In this document: piece by piece, positions 1-11,470 of the stretch
Numbering within the stretch: the first letter of the stretch is position 1
How the letters are laid out: each line of letters opens with the position of its first letter
DNA from: Diploscapter coronatus
Lineage: Eukaryota > Nematoda > Chromadorea > Rhabditida > Rhabditidae
NCBI GenBank assembly: GCA_964036155.1
Contig: OZ038423.1
Coordinates: 5,037,249-5,101,248, forward strand
DNA: 64,000 nucleotides
Direction of reading: 5' to 3'
Notes under the pieces: model-generated
What the model saw: the letters and a program-made list of their open reading frames with translations, nothing else
The model's database searches: none
Told to the model about the DNA's origin: nothing
Program-made: the position numbers and the translations under genes

Positions 1-109
1 ATGTCAGTGTGGACGAGAGAGAGGTCAGAGATTAACAATAGCTTATCAAACGACTAAAGTTTAATTTTACGACTCTACTAAGGCCTTGATGCAAATCATT
101 CCTTTTCAG

Positions 110-2940
110 GAAGAAGTCCTGCGTCGTGTCGTGATCTCGGCAAAACGAATTCTGAGTGCAGTGAACACCGCAAAGCGAAATGCCGAGAACAAAAGGAGAT
201 TGGAGGAATTGCAGAAGAGGGTCGACATGAGCGCATGTGACCGAGATCTACTCACTCATGAATATGGACCATTAAATCTGCTAGAGTAGGAAATTGCGAA
301 TTCTCGATATCACTGTTCAATCTATGACGATTCTAGACAACATCTGATCCATGATGGTTCTCTGACCTGCCGATTCAATCGAGGAAAACAAGTAGAGCTG
401 CATGTAGTCCTTCTTGAAAGCACGCTGATTCTCTTCACTAAACATTCTGATGGACATCGGCTGATGTTGAAGGTAGGGAATTTCATTATCAGAAGAACAG
501 TCTTGAAAAAAGAACGAAAACCAGTGATAGAAGTAAAGAGGAATTTCGGTTCCTATTTTCGATACATCATCATATTTCATCATCGATGACGAATTTCTAT
601 CAAACTAAATGACATTCTGCTAAGCATCAATTTCAGTCGCTGGAACCATCGAAAGAGAACAAATGGAACCCGATCCTGCCGTTAGCACCTTTGATTGCAA
701 AAGAAAAGGCGAATGACAAACGAGCATTTTTCTTGGTGTTCAACAATATGCATGGGGCACAAATTTTCGAATTGGTTGCTGGAACGGCGACTGAGCGGAA
801 AACGTATGATTTTTGAAGTGGTACTTTTCATAGATCAACATTTTCTACCATTCATAACGATCCTTCCAGAATATTTTGAATCAGAATAAAAGCGCTTTAC
901 TCCCAATGCGATTCACGTTTTCAAACTTGCTTTCTCTGGCAGCTGTTTGAGCATAAAGCAGCATCTCACCTATGATTGCATATTACTCTCACCTTCTGAA
1001 TTATCCAGAAAATTGCTTGTCCGCGAAAATGGGAAAGAAAGTAGAAATCTAAATCCGGTCAAGCAGCACCTATTTTCGACTCCACTACAAATCACGTGGG
1101 CTCACAAGTGCGAATGATGGCGCCTGAATCCATCCAGCCAACTCATCATATTCTCATATGAGCGTATGCCTCTTGTTGTCAATCGGATGCTCTTCTATGT
1201 CCAAACCAGAAGTCATTTTCCCAGGGGCATTTCTCAGAGAGCAACATAGAGAAAGAGAATGCGTAAAATTGCAAATCAAAGACAAAAGGAGAGAGAGAAG
1301 AGAGGATCTCTTGCATATTGGCATGTCCAGACTAGGGCTATAGCCTGAAGCCTGAAAGCTTGTTGCATCATTCCTTACTTCTCTCTTCTTCTGCTTCTCC
1401 CACACTTCAGTATTCATTCCATTTCTCAATCTCTTCAATTTTTTCTTACATTTCATTTTTCTTTCTTCCAATTTCTCAAATTTCTTTCGAACCACTTCCA
1501 GTTTCTTATTTCTAATTGAAAGCTTCCGACAATTTTATAGTTTCACGAATTATCGACTTTCATTTCGAATTTTCAGATGGTACAAGCTAATTCTCGACCA
1601 GATTGAACAGGAAAAGAAGCTACATCCGCCGGTGAAGAACGAGTGAGTTATTTTTCACTTCATAAAATTCATGCTCAGTCGATTGAGAAAATTTCTGGAT
1701 ATTACGATACCAAAATGTTACAGAAAGTTAGAAACTTTGCAAATTTAAAGCAATATTATTTCTTATTTTTGTGTCTACTTTTGTTCGGAATAGCAGAAAG
1801 GAAAAGGTGTGTTGGCTCCTCCCACTTTTGTTTCCTTTCGTCCACTTTTTCAATTACCTCAATGAACATCTTGCATCCCGTGCAATGTGACCAGGGTGAG
1901 GACGCGAAAGATACAAAGTGCAAACCCAAAGGAGAAGGAGGGGCGGGGTCAAAAGGGCCAATTCATTATTCCTATCCATGCCGTTCATGCCGCTTCCTAT
2001 GCCCCTACCTTTACCTGGCATTGTTCATTCATTCATCTCATTCATAATGCCTAATAGATCGCCCTTCCCACTCGGTGCGTCCAACAGCAGCGATACTGAC
2101 GCCATGGCCAAGGTGCAGGTTGTCACTCATCCGAGACTCGTCAACGCCAACGAGATCACTGTGCAACAGCCAACCATTCTCGAGCATGCACAACCTATTC
2201 TGACTAATGCTGAGAAGCTGAAGAGAAGCGATGAGATCATCATGCAGGTAAGACTGACGAAGTAATGTATTGAAATACGATTACAAATCAAGGCTCTGGC
2301 AACGAAATTGACGATCCTGGCCGAGTACCTGCCAGGGGACAAGCAGGGCCAGACGGAAGAAGTCGTCAAGATGACCGAGATGTTTGGTGGCATGGCAGTA
2401 GCTGACTTGAAGCAGAAGGACGGAAAGGAATTAGCCATGTCGGCCATTGTGCACGGAAATAGACTGTTGGATAGCATCAATCAGAGTATTTTTATTCAAA
2501 GTCATCCATTAGTTCAAACACGAGTTTTAGGCATGAACTTGGCAGCGAGCAAGAAAGACGAACAGTCGAGAGCATCGGCTTCTACGTCAGCCTCAGCAGA
2601 TGGAGACAGTGACAGACATCTGCCTTCTGTGCCATGCTACAAGCTCACCGCCATCGCTGCTCCTCTCATGAACCATCTCAAGGCGCTCATGCAGTCCGTG
2701 CAGGATCTGCAGGCTGAGAATCACAGCCTCAGAGAACAGATACTTCACTATCGGGTTAGTAATGATAATTTCAAGCTTGCAGAATAGCTGAAAGAAATTT
2801 CCAAATTTCAAGCATCTTGAGTCTTGAAACTATCAAACAGTCGTTAGATGATGCAAATTAATTTTATAAAATTCCAGGAGCTTGCTGGAAATGACCGGTC
2901 TGTCAGCGAGGAAACCCTCACCGAGCAAAACCGACGTTGA
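110..2940 (+). CDS. rhgf-1: RhoGEF, end of DH domain plus PH domain (RHGF-1/LARG class), 3' part of gene
   Basis: A guanine-nucleotide exchange factor for Rho GTPases; the gene starts before the window. Exons: 110-285, 337-472, 637-803, 1577-1642, 2058-2247, 2293-2754, 2878-2940, giving 419 aa in a continuous frame. Residues 1-50 are the last DH helix (ILSAVNTAKRNAEN, LEELQKRVD). Residues 52-180 form a PH domain: LIHDGSL, then LLESTLILFTKH, then IFELVAGTATERKTW. This matches the PH domains of LARG and PDZ-RhoGEF (YELVA...ERxxW) better than those of other RhoGEFs. The rest is a Ser-rich linker and a C-terminal leucine-zipper-like coiled coil (QSVQDLQAENHSLREQIL). The 51-nt first intron removes an in-frame TAG at 286-288. 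The 1254-nt PH intron seems empty. Class is confident; orthology to C. elegans rhgf-1 is inferred from domain order. Confidence 0.85.
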
Positions 2941-3215
2941 TTTGTTGTTTCTTTTCCCAATTTGATTGATACATTTGACATATGCAAGTTTGTGTTTTGT
3001 ACAGTTTTCTTCCCGAAATTTAGTCAGTTCTTCTTTATGATGTCATACGGGTGGCACACCAATGATTCCCATTACCTGCAGTTCTTCTCTACTCTTGAAT
3101 CCTCTTTTTCAAAATTTTAGTTAATTGACGATTAGTATATTTGTCGAGATCTACGTCATGCAATTCTATATCAAATTTGCGATGCAATGGCTTTGACACG
3201 TTGAAATCCAAAAAT

Positions 3216-3424
3216 TCAAATTTCGGTGATTTTCTGTTTTATCATGATTTTGTAAATGATGTTTGAAATTTGGTTGAATAAATAATTGATGATTATCAAA
3301 CTAGATTGAATAACGTCTGGTAGTGGTCTTCTGAATAAGCGCTGGCACATTTCGATGCAAATGTCCGAGGAACTGCCAGGTTTCTTCTCTTCCAATGATG
3401 CACACAAAGAAGCAAGTGCATTCG
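3216..3424 (-). pseudogene. Inverted relic of a MADF-gene last exon
   Basis: On the minus strand, after an ATTTAG acceptor, a reading frame starts NALASLCASLEEKKPG and continues SSSDICIEMCQRLFRR. It closely resembles the last exon of the MADF gene at 6216-6337 (LVSLCGSLESKKAG, SSAEICLGMSELIQK). The exon also enters in the same phase (two bases complete the first codon). The stop expected after the final DV is missing and the frame runs on to 3216. I see no MADF core exon upstream on this strand (3425-4060), so this is probably a decayed inverted duplicate rather than a gene. Confidence 0.65.
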
Positions 3425-3622
3425 CTAAATTTTAGAATTGCAAAATGTTTTATGCAATGCGATAAAAGTTTTTAATCATCCTCTAATTTAATAAGAGCAT
3501 GAATAGAATTCATTTTCATCTTCGTAAAATTATAACGAAGGACTTTTTACAATCTTTCAATGCTTCTCATTCTTTATGTCCAGCCCCTAATGCTATCTTT
3601 TTAGCTCATGGAAATTATCAAA

Positions 3623-3730
3623 AGGACCGTCCAGAAATTGTGTGTTCCGAATTTTTATTTTGGCTGATTTTCGATCATTTTCTGTTTCCGTCTGTTTTCC
3701 GAAGTTAAAAAAGCCATTCTGGACGGTCTT
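3623..3730. repeat. Small MITE-like inverted-repeat element
   Basis: The 12-bp sequence GACCGTCCAGAA at 3625-3636 is repeated in perfect inversion at 3717-3728, enclosing an AT-rich core of about 80 bp. It lies between the RhoGEF and MADF genes; the rest of 2941-4034 shows only the MADF relic exon. Confidence 0.55.
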
Positions 3731-4062
3731 GTTCGCTAGAACGAATGACAATTGAATTGAACAAATGTTAGAATAATTGCACGTTATATATGGGCTAGAT
3801 TTTATTTGAAAGTATGGAATGTAAAAGTCATCACGGTCATGAATGAGTAATTCAGCCAGTTACAACCACACTACATATTGTAGAAATCATTGAATTTTCC
3901 CAATGGCAATTGGAAGGCTTCATTCAATTGCACTGCATTTACGCGCAATTTGTGTTTGCATCGAAATGTTTATTTAGATTTCTTACCTCCAAACGTGAAC
4001 GTGTTTTCCTGTTTATTTTCGGATAATTTTTCAGGAATTTTAAAATTCGAGCCAAGCTGACA

Positions 4063-6337
4063 ATGAGCGAGCGGAGTGGGGATCCGGGACCGTCTACCAT
4101 CGCTGGAATTCTCTCTGTAAGTGAAAGATTTGCCCAAGAAGTAATTGGTTGTGTAGAAAACGATTTTTACTGTAACCAGTCACATGATTCGGTGAAAGTC
4201 AAGGCCTAGATCTAGAAATACGAACACGGCGTGTCTATATTGAGTTTGAGTGTCCATGTTCAAATATCCTCAATTCGTTGCTTTATTAGAAACTGAATTT
4301 CAATATGCTCAATATTCAGGGCCAAGTGAAAGAAGAAACTGAGGGCGAACTGCAAGGTGCTGGAATGGAAGGAAGCTCTAACATGGTTGACTGGATGAAC
4401 AGGATTGATTCGTTCGATTTTGCACAGGTACCATTTTGAATTCGACAGAAAACTACAACTAGATGAAAAGAATTAGAAAAAAACGTTGTAATATTTTTGT
4501 CCCATTTATCAAGAATTTTTGAGTACAGCGTTTTACGTTTCGCAAAATTTCTAATTTCTGATGAGTGAAGTTAGGTGAACAAGTTACTTGTTATTTATAA
4601 ATTGAACCTTGAATAATATCATCCACAGCTCATCAGTCATCAAATCTTAAAATAATTATCAATTCCTTGTTTTTTAGGACGCCGAAGCGCCACTATCAAT
4701 GGCAGACGAAACGAAAGAACGAATGCTGGAATTGTTGCGGGAAGTCGAGTTCAGATGCATTTGGGACTGCCAAGCGATGGACTTCAGCAACAGGAACAGG
4801 AAAAGGACTGCTTATTCCAAACTGAGGGACAGACTCCATCAGGAAGGACACCAAGTTGAGGATGGTCAGTTTTTTTTTTATAAGAAATACGAAAGCAAAG
4901 TTTATTTGATGCAAATCTAATAGTTGTTTCAAAGATTTTTTGTTGAATAAAAGATAAGATAAGTAGACATTTCTAAACTTGTAGATAAGTTTGTGATATC
5001 ATAAAATATTGATCGTCTGTAGACTTATTTTTGAATTTAAGCCGACTGGGTCAGGGCGAACTACAAGCGAATGAACACGATCTACGCTCGAGTCAGGAAG
5101 CAGGTCGAAGCGCAGAAAGGGTTCGTTCCCAAGTGGAGATTCTACCAGCTCATGGATTCCATTCAACCTGCCAATATTTCTGGGTTAGTTTTGCCTCGAT
5201 TTTCTTTTACTAAACGAAAGTAAAAATTAGTTCATCGATAGTGATTTTTGGTTGACGTGAAAACGTAAAATCATGAGATATGCTTTTCGAAGGTAGGGAA
5301 ATTTATCCTTCATTTTCTCGTATATTCCATATTTTTATGTTTCAAATAGTGAATCAATTATACATTTGGAATGTTTCAGCCAGAGGAGGCCGATTCCTAC
5401 TACACCAGTCCAAAATGCTCCTTCGAAACGACAAAATCTGATACGAGACAATAAAAATGCATCTGAAAATTGGTGAGAACTACTTCGATCGACTCGTTTC
5501 ATATTTTGAGTGAATTTTCAATATTTTGAGGTACCTTCCATTCATGAATGTGAACAAGAATGACGTTGATCTGCAACCCGAAGGAAATCCGTCGTTCATC
5601 ATTGAAAATTTGCGGGTAATTTTTTTTTTTAATTTATTATTTTTCTGAATAATAAAATGAGATTTCGGTATCTCAAAAAATGATATCAGTGAGCTTAGGA
5701 GAAGTAAACGCTGTAACTATCACAGATGGTTGAACAACTTGCATTATATTGATTTCTGGCAATTATCAAATTCTCAGGACGATATGGAAGCCACTTCTAG
5801 CCACGAGAGCAGATCCTCGAGTCGATTCAGTCCCGACACTTCCGAAGCTCCCCAACCGTCTTACATTCACGCCTCTGCCCTCTTAGCGACAAGCAGCAAT
5901 CCAAATTCAAGGAAACGAAAGTGTGGTTGGTTTCTTACCATTTATCTTTCAATACTAAAAATGTTGTCGCATAAAATTAAATAATAAAAATGCTGAAATT
6001 CTCTCGGAATTATTATTGTAGTACGATTTTGTTTCTTCCGTGTATTTTTTGTCCTTTCCATATTTTCATAATTGAACACTTTTAGAAACGTCAGTTTCCG
6101 AGGCTCACGCTGCTCAAAGTTCGAGTTATTTGGACGAGAAAACCGCCAAAGAACATGCCGGAAACTTGGGTAATTTTATTTGAATAACCAAGAATTTCAA
6201 ATTCAAAATTGTCAGCCTCAACTCTGGTCTCCCTTTGTGGATCTCTTGAATCGAAAAAGGCGGGAAGCTCTGCAGAAATCTGTCTCGGAATGAGCGAGCT
6301 CATACAGAAATCCATCAAGAAATTGTATGACGTCTAG
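4063..6337 (+). CDS. MADF-domain (Myb/SANT-like) DNA-binding protein
   Basis: A probable sequence-specific nuclear regulator of 340 aa. Exons: 4063-4116, 4320-4427, 4678-4864, 5042-5183, 5380-5472, 5531-5615, 5778-5925, 6086-6169, 6216-6337; all nine join in phase. The MADF domain (about residues 65-165) has the hallmarks: a hydrophobic first helix (MLELLREV), the CIWD tryptophan, the basic FSNRNRKRTAYSKL segment, then DWVRANYKRM with ARVRKQ and a final KWRFYQLMD. A Ser-rich middle with a basic SRKRKC patch follows. The C-terminus (SLESKKAGSSAEICLGMSEL) sits where many MADF proteins carry a BESS motif, but I cannot call it BESS. The start is the first ATG after a TTTTTCAG acceptor at 4034, consistent with trans-splicing. 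A relic of the last exon lies inverted at 3216-3424. Confidence 0.85.
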
Positions 6338-6665
6338 TCTAATTATTTGGTTTTATTCATTGGTTGAAATTAAAATTTTACCAATAATTATCCAACAGCA
6401 ATAATTAAGACTGAAAGAAAAAAAGTAATCACACGGAAATCATGAATGTTAAAAATGGGAAAAATATAGATTCAACTTCAAATGAAGTTCTAATGGTTGT
6501 TTTTAAGATAAAAACTGTAAAAATTATCGTTATCTTCCAAACTTACAAAGTCTAAATTGAAAAATAACAGGATTTGCAAATTGAGTATTAGAAAATGGAA
6601 GGTAGAATGTTTTACATGAGAGCATAGAAACTTTTTAGCAGTTTGAAACGAGGCTCAAAGATAAA

Positions 6666-6937
6666 TTAGAAATGCATGATGATGATATTTTTATTGAATT
6701 GTGGATGGATTTGATGGCGATTCTGATAGACGTGCGTGGGCGGGTATTGATAGAGATCATTCTGACCCTTGTCCTTTCCGCCCTGATCGATTTCCTCCTG
6801 CAGTTTCTTGCTGTTCTCGATAATTGACCGACCACAAACTGCCCCAGCCACTAAAATTAAAATCATTCCGGGAAAAGTCAGAAAATGATTATTTTACCGT
6901 ATACGAGCACCCCAATGGGACTAAGAAGCGGGAACAT
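6666..6937 (-). CDS. Small single-TM protein, 74 aa, family not recognised
   Basis: Two exons (6898-6937 and 6666-6850) joined across a 47-nt intron with TTTTAG acceptor. The product starts MFPLLSPIGVLVYVAGAVCG, a short hydrophobic segment able to span a membrane once. A polar charged stretch (ENSKKLQEEIDQGGKDK) and a Tyr/His-rich tail (YQYPPTHVYQNRHQIH) follow. Such a layout suits small mitochondrial or ER membrane proteins; this is inference. Splicing, frame closure and an AATAAA inside the 3' end of the coding region support a real gene. Confidence 0.55.
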
Positions 6938-7739
6938 GTCAAAATTCGGAAGAATTCTTTAGCTGAAAATCAGTTCCTAAAATTGGGATCATTTGGAAAT
7001 CTCATGACATCATAAAACTGTTTTGTCAAAATATTCAAATAAAAGGGTGGAAGTCTTGCCTCAATTTTCAGTACTATTCAATGTAAAAATGGTACGAAGC
7101 TTCCATTGCGAAAAGGGAAAAAATGAAATTGAAGAAAAAATAAGTCAAATCGATTGAAAATGTTTAATTTGAGAGTCGATATCGAACGCATAAAATCGAC
7201 TTATTCATGAATCGTCAAACACTAGATGCAAGAGATCGTAAAATAGGAAGAGAAATGACTTATTTATAGCTTTATCATAATACCAAAACAACAATTTCAA
7301 AATAAACCGAGATTTCGAATAATACATTTGTATTCTAAAAATACTAGATCGATATTAGTTTTAAATTTGAAAGCGAATTGTAACTTTCAGAATTTGGATA
7401 GGAAGGACCTATAAACCTTCTTCGCTTTGTCTTTTCAGACTTTACCGATATTTTCATTTCCTTTCAGATACCTTCTCTATTTTTCAACGTTACAAATCGA
7501 GACTCAATTTATTCTATTTCATACCACGCTCAATTTCCGTTGAAGTATTACAGAATGTTTTATCAAGAATCATGATTCTTTCTTTGGGTTTTGCTCTCTG
7601 ATTAGTTCTAATTATTTAAAATATCATAATTGAAATTGCTAAATTGGTTCTCACATGCTATAACATGATCCGTTTAATGATTACCCTTACAGAAATAATG
7701 TGATTCAACTGTCATAGCTTCATTATTGTACGTACTTTT
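6938..7739. other. Intergenic AT-rich DNA, nothing seen
   Basis: No frame with coding character and no clear repeat was found between the small membrane-protein gene and the retroelement debris. Confidence 0.6.
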
Positions 7740-9130
7740 GTGTAGCTCCACCAAATAGTATAATAGAATAAGTTTATTAAACAATATCGAGGGAGCAGCA
7801 ATCAGCTAGCAAGTTAACTGAGAGAATGAACTGGTCATGGATGGAGAGAGGGTTACATGTCAATCAAACGAGAAGCGGACTTAACAGTTGTTAATAATAT
7901 ATTGTCCTTCTTTTCGCTGGCGGCAATGGCCATGGAATTTCTTCTTCTGAATTTTGAATATGTTAATTGTTGCTGGTGGTTTTTCACTTACTTCAACTTC
8001 TTCAGCCATCTTCTGAATCTTAAATCGGGTCACAGGGCCAAGAGTAGCATGGTAGTTTCAACCATTTTGGTCCTCCAAACCAATTAGAACTTTTTAGTTC
8101 GTCTAAAGTCCAAATACTTTTGGTTGGTAGATCCGCTGAGTTATCCGCTGTATCGCAATGTCCGAACTCTATTTGTATTGGTTTGTCTACGAATTCACGT
8201 GCTGTGGCTCTAATCTCAAATGTGCAGTTTTGGACAAATATATCCTACCTCTTATCTTTCCTGATCCAACTCAGCGCGATTGTTGCATGTTGCATCCGAT
8301 AGGGTCAAATATTCGTCCGATCATTGAAACTTTCTCGTCTTGTGAAAATTGATTTCTGGTCGTTCGTAGTTGGGAATCGAATTTCCAAGGTGTCTTTCAT
8401 AAGATTCCATGTATAACTGAGGATTTTTGAGTAGAGCCTTTTGCACGGTCTTCTTTCGGTATTGTGTCGATTACAGGTGCATTTGTGTGGAAGTCACGGA
8501 TGTTCATTCGGTATTTTGTGAAGAAGTCCTTGACTTAGTTGTAGATTTCAAATAGTTCGGTTGGGTCATCGAATGGACAGAAATGATTATCGACATATAA
8601 GTTGTGCTTGATGGCATTTTTGAGTCGATTTGAGATGTTTGAATTTTCTGCAGCGTGTACAACCGAGTAAGCCATAAGATATAAAGAGCAATTTAACCCG
8701 AATGGAACGCGTTGAAAACGCATTATTCTAATATTTTCAGGCTTGTACGTACTATTTCCAATAGATCTATCGAATATAACAATATAATAACTTTATTAAT
8801 AACAATATCGCTGTGCAGCTGTTGGATAGAAGGCAACTAGTAGAAGAATGAGATCCAAGAACCTTGATATAATGATAGAGAGATAATTATAAAGAAGCAG
8901 AGAAAAGAACAACTATGATTAACTTATTATTGGTTCTTTCGCTGGCGACAAGGCTCAATGTCTTTTGTTAAATCGTTCATCCAGAAGAATTTGAGGTAAT
9001 TCCGATCTTGCTCTTGTAATCCGATTTGCAGGAAGGCTTTTTCCACATCTCCTGACAGTAGGTATTTTGCTAAACGAGTACGGAGGAGAACTCCGAGTAA
9101 GTTAGGTAAAATTGTTGGTCCTGTGTACAT
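7740..9130 (-). mobile_element. BEL/Pao-type retrotransposon remains
   Basis: Minus-strand fragments match Pao-type Pol. At 9130-8927 is the RT start (YLLSGDVEKAFLQIGLQEQD). At 8723-8535 is the RT core (RVPFGLNCSLYLMAYSV) with the catalytic region as LYVDNHF, the YVDD-type motif in its Pao form. At about 8500-8260 is the downstream connector (RDFHTNAPVID, PKEDRAKGSTQK, GRIFDPIGC). The last Pol residues lie at about 8060-7900 (VTRFKIQKMAEEVEV). Several frameshifts and stops break the frame. Two LTR-like tails interrupt or end the Pol pieces (see repeat entry). The element is dead. No gag, protease or integrase core was recognised. Confidence 0.75.
7755..8945. repeat. Pair of LTR-like direct repeats (7755-7935 and 8770-8945)
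   Basis: The two segments share orientation and landmarks. Each has a stretch like ATAATA-CTTTATTA-ACAATATCG, then a CAGC/CAGCAG stretch, then CTTTCGCTGGCG next to a Pol end that reads CRQRK on the minus strand. Read on the minus strand, both follow a Pol C-terminus and contain AATAAA-like sites, as expected of 3' LTRs. The right copy splits the RT into two pieces, so two decayed elements or a recombined pair are present. Confidence 0.5.
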
Positions 9131-9561
9131 TGCGTCGTTGATACTAATAGTTGGACCATTAATCTATTTGTTCATTAGCCAATTCCTTTATTTTGGTAAA
9201 TATAAGCTTTCTAAATTTTAAACAATGTAGGAAATAACTGACAATATTAATACGAATCCTTACCTTTAATTATTTTTCGCATAGTGAAATAATAAATATA
9301 ATTTCTTCAAATATTCATCTTGTTTTAGTTATCACAATTTTAGATTGTGATTTATGGCCGATTTATGCGGCCAAATACGCTGAAGAAGTGGATTCCTAAA
9401 ATCGATAATAAAACTTGGCTGTCAAATCCTCGAAAGGAGGCGAGTAAAATGGCAAAATGCTTGTGCAGAAAAAGATTTTGTGAATAATGGGCAACAAATA
9501 GGTAACAGAAAGGAAAAGAGATTGAATGGAAGAGGAAAATATAGAAAAGTAGGTCAGCAAC

Positions 9562-9905
9562 TGGATCCGTACTAAAATCGATTCGGTTGACTTCAGCCCA
9601 ACTGTCTGGAGTCTCTTCAATAACCTCGCTATTTCTCGCCTCAATGTGACTATTCGATTGGGCTGAGATGCGCGAAATAGTATATGAAATTAAGAGGGAC
9701 CTCGACCTAACATTAAGGGGCAACTGCTCCCCAATATCAGTTCGATTGAGCTTCACACTTTCTTTCCTTTTCGCTATGCGATTTTAGTTAGACCGAGCTC
9801 AGCCCAACCGAACTTTGAGATTGGGGGCGAGAAATAGAGCGAGATTGCTGAAGAGACTCCAGGTAGTTAGGCCGAGGTCAGCCGAATAGACTTTAATACA
9901 GGTCC
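9562..9905. repeat. Imperfect palindrome with arms of about 105 bp
   Basis: The left arm (9562-9667) and right arm (9795-9905) are inverted copies. Shared pieces include TCGATTCGGTTGACTTCAGC, GGAGTCTCTTCA, CGCTATTTCTCGCC and GGGCTGAG, with mismatches. Sequence of this kind suits a decayed foldback element. The stretch 9131-9561 to its left shows nothing I can name. Confidence 0.65.
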
Positions 9906-10350
9906 TGGACAGAAAAGGGTAACATTGATTTCTTTGTCGAAGAAAGAAAGAGACTTGCAAATCTAATTAACACACCAAAATATGTACATGTATTGAAACA
10001 TTTAAAATTATCCGAACATGCTAAAGATGTTTCTTATAGATTTCTGAGAAATTTAGCTGTATGGCGAATTGAACGTATTAGAGATTCAAAAACCGAACTA
10101 TTCAGTAGCATGGTTTTATACTGGAGAATTTCATTGTTCCTTTACTTCCTCATGTAGATGAAGCTGGGACTTATGTAGAACATAATTTACAGAGTTTAGA
10201 ATTTAAATTGCGTAAACTTAATAAATCACTACACAGAATCTATTACACGACAATATGCACCTGAAAAAACGAAAATTAAATTTGTCGTAAATTTTCTTTC
10301 CATAATTAAAGCTTCAAAAACTATTCCAAGAAGGAAAGAAACATAATTAA
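9902..10350 (+). pseudogene. Degenerate open frame, family unknown
   Basis: An open stretch without a Met runs from 9902 (FFVEERKRLANLINTPKYVH, LKLSEHAKDVSYRFLRNLAV). It continues after a shift near 10130 (NFIVPLLPHVDEAGTYVEHN, LQSLEFKLRKL). After a second shift near 10250 comes QYAPEKTKIKFVV. Amino-acid content looks protein-like over about 130 codons, but no family was recognised. It may be a relic of an element protein in this repeat-rich region. Confidence 0.3.
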
Positions 10351-10511
10351 CATTTCATACACATTCAACTTCAAGCAGTGTTCGTTCTACTTGATGTACA
10401 TGAATGTGACTAATAAACTTGCTCGACCTACCAAATATCTCGCTACAATCCATTCATTTACAGGTTCGAATTTTAGGAATTAATTTTCCATGGTAAAGTA
10501 TTTTAGGAATA

Positions 10512-10767
10512 AGTTTAGTACTCCATTTTATCGCTATTTACTGCATTTTGTACAGAACGCCTCAGTTCGCTGCTAAATGTTCGAAATTGCTGCTCAACCA
10601 TGTCGTCACGTAATTTCTCATCTAAATGCGCTTGAGCAGTTCGTAATTTAGCGGTTTATTTTCCGAATTCATCCTATGCAGCACAGCTTCGATCGTCCTG
10701 CTCTTTCCAGCTCCTGCCATTTCAATGAATGGAATTCTGCAATACTTCCAAGTAGATGCCATCATTC
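10512..10767 (-). pseudogene. Relic ORFs with P-loop-like motif
   Basis: On the minus strand a 47-codon frame starting at 10767 contains IEMAGAGKSRTIEAVLHRM, which resembles a Walker A loop (GAGKS) followed by a helix. A second frame over 10655-10512 reads TAKLRTAQAHLDEKL then RDDMVEQQFRTFSSELRRS. They could be two shifted pieces of one dead ATPase-like gene, but the motif is short and no family can be named. Confidence 0.25.
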
Positions 10768-11470
10768 AGCTGAGCGTTTTTGCAATGTCATTTGCATGTG
10801 GGTAAATTACTATCGTAGAGTGATAACAATCAATGAAGATTTTTTACTTAAATCCAAATTTTCTTGTATATATAATCGAGTAATGTCAGACCTAGGGAGC
10901 ACTTTCGTCAGACGAAAAAAAACTAGGGGGGGTAGGTCGCACGACGGCGCGAAGCGCCGCTGAAAATTTTTGACCAATTTTTTTGCATTTTGTCTGCAAA
11001 TTTTTGAAGGAAAACAATTAGAATCGTCAAAATGAATGGAAAACATTCGAATAATAATCAAGAGAATATTTTCTGAAACAACCCCTGAGTATGATGTAAT
11101 GAAGATCTCAGGCTTAGTAAATGGTAAATTTATTCCTTAATAATATCAGGAAAGGATAACATTTTGCCAGGATTATGGAATAGATAAGAATTTCAAAAAC
11201 CAGCGATAAATAAATCCAAATAGTTTATAAACCTTGTTATCAGACAGTTTTTCGGTATTCAAAATATAAATTTTTCTAATATATGATATGAAATAGATTC
11301 ATTTCAAGTAAAATATCCAATCTTGTATTTTCGAGAAAAAATAATCGAATTACTTAATGGCCAGTAAAGCATTTTGCATATTAGAAAATTCCAAAAATCA
11401 GCTATTAAATTTTCCGATATATTGATTCCATCTTGTCAAAAACTTATTTTGCCACATATCGCCAAATCTC

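Noticed and set aside
1154..1495. 113-codon minus-strand ORF
   Set aside because: It lies in an intron of the RhoGEF gene in a CT-rich stretch; its Lys/Glu-rich start and Leu/Ser-rich end reflect composition, and there is no splice context.
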